Origin: Clostridia bacterium
GTDB lineage: Bacteria > Bacillota > Clostridia > Oscillospirales > CAG-272
Direction of reading: 5' to 3'
Assembly (NCBI GenBank): GCA_017461825.1
Contig: JAFTXB010000269.1
Coordinates: 1 to 23,329 of the forward strand
DNA length: 23,329 nt
Positions 23,295 through 23,329 of this stretch are shown one piece after another. The notes under the pieces are model-generated. The model was not told the DNA's origin and did no database searches. It was given only the letters and a program-made list of their open reading frames with translations. How positions within the stretch are numbered: the first letter of the stretch is position 1; each line of letters begins with the position of its first letter. A program made the position numbers and the translations under genes.

Positions 23295-23329
23295 CGGAAA
23301 TGTTTGCAGGAAGTCTACAGACATTTCCG
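23295..23329. repeat. Strong hairpin after tnpB at the window edge
   Basis: Positions 23295-23309 (CGGAAATGTTTGCAG) pair with 23315-23329 around a 5-base loop; 13 of 15 are Watson-Crick pairs, one is a G-T and one is mismatched. It may extend past the end of the window. It lies where the spacer between tnpB and tnpC is expected. Confidence 0.5.

Larger units (their letters stand above)
22357..23329 (+). mobile_element. IS66-family element, left part (right part beyond window)
   Basis: tnpA and tnpB in the overlapping arrangement typical of IS66, with the large transposase gene (tnpC) expected beyond the window edge. The left terminus is tentatively placed at GTAACCCCC (22357), because IS66 ends often begin with GTAA. 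The right inverted repeat and the target duplication cannot be seen. It inserted 30 bases or more after the cyclo-ligase/CPBP gene and does not break it. Confidence 0.6.

Overview
The window looks like a chromosomal segment of an uncultured, probably gut-associated Clostridia (Firmicutes; Oscillospirales/Ruminococcaceae-like) genome. This rests on Gram-positive signal peptides and lipoboxes, AAAGGAG-type ribosome binding sites, near-consensus SigA promoters, orphan extracellular solute-binding lipoproteins, RpiR and AraC regulators, an RNHCP zinc-ribbon protein and an IS66 element. No rRNA, tRNA, CRISPR array or phage module was seen.

Layout. (1) 1-1910: the 3' end of an unrecognised gene, a small palindromic repeat, a membrane-anchored alpha/beta hydrolase on the minus strand, and a divergent RNHCP gene. 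(2) 1917-14820, minus strand: ten closely spaced genes that read as one long operon, transcribed right to left from an extended -10 promoter at 14867-14875. In transcription order they encode a nucleoside-hydrolase-like protein, two paralogous solute-binding lipoproteins, a lipoprotein with a ComEC-type metallo-beta-lactamase (MBL) domain, a PHP phosphoesterase, a secreted beta-helix-like protein, a 41-aa peptide, a second secreted MBL protein, a second beta-helix-like protein, and a Thr/Glu-rich mini-lipoprotein. Seven of the ten carry an export signal. A divergent AraC-family gene (15029-15778) is the likely regulator. (3) 15833-18657: a phosphodiesterase/AEC-transporter operon facing a divergent RpiR regulator, with back-to-back consensus promoters and a candidate operator between them. 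(4) 18729-20183: two AT-rich genes of unknown function, the first frameshifted at a dnaX-like A_AAA_AAG heptamer. (5) 20238-22326: a DJ-1/PfpI protein followed by an unusual single ORF joining 5-formyltetrahydrofolate cyclo-ligase to a CPBP intramembrane protease. (6) 22357-end: the left part of an IS66-family element (tnpA, tnpB), cut by the window edge.

The most novel material is the ten-gene operon. An uncharacterised module of about 130-145 residues with the signature GASIR..PYGIRF occurs in three of its secreted proteins in two architectures: C-terminal to a beta-helix twice and N-terminal to an MBL domain once. The 41-aa peptide and the neighbouring MBL protein share a C-terminal tail, D-I-x-L-x-A-P-x-x-W-F, written with different synonymous codons. 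The MBL domains, PHP enzyme and nucleoside-hydrolase fold would fit capture and breakdown of a phosphodiester-containing extracellular substrate, but no permease is present and this remains inference.
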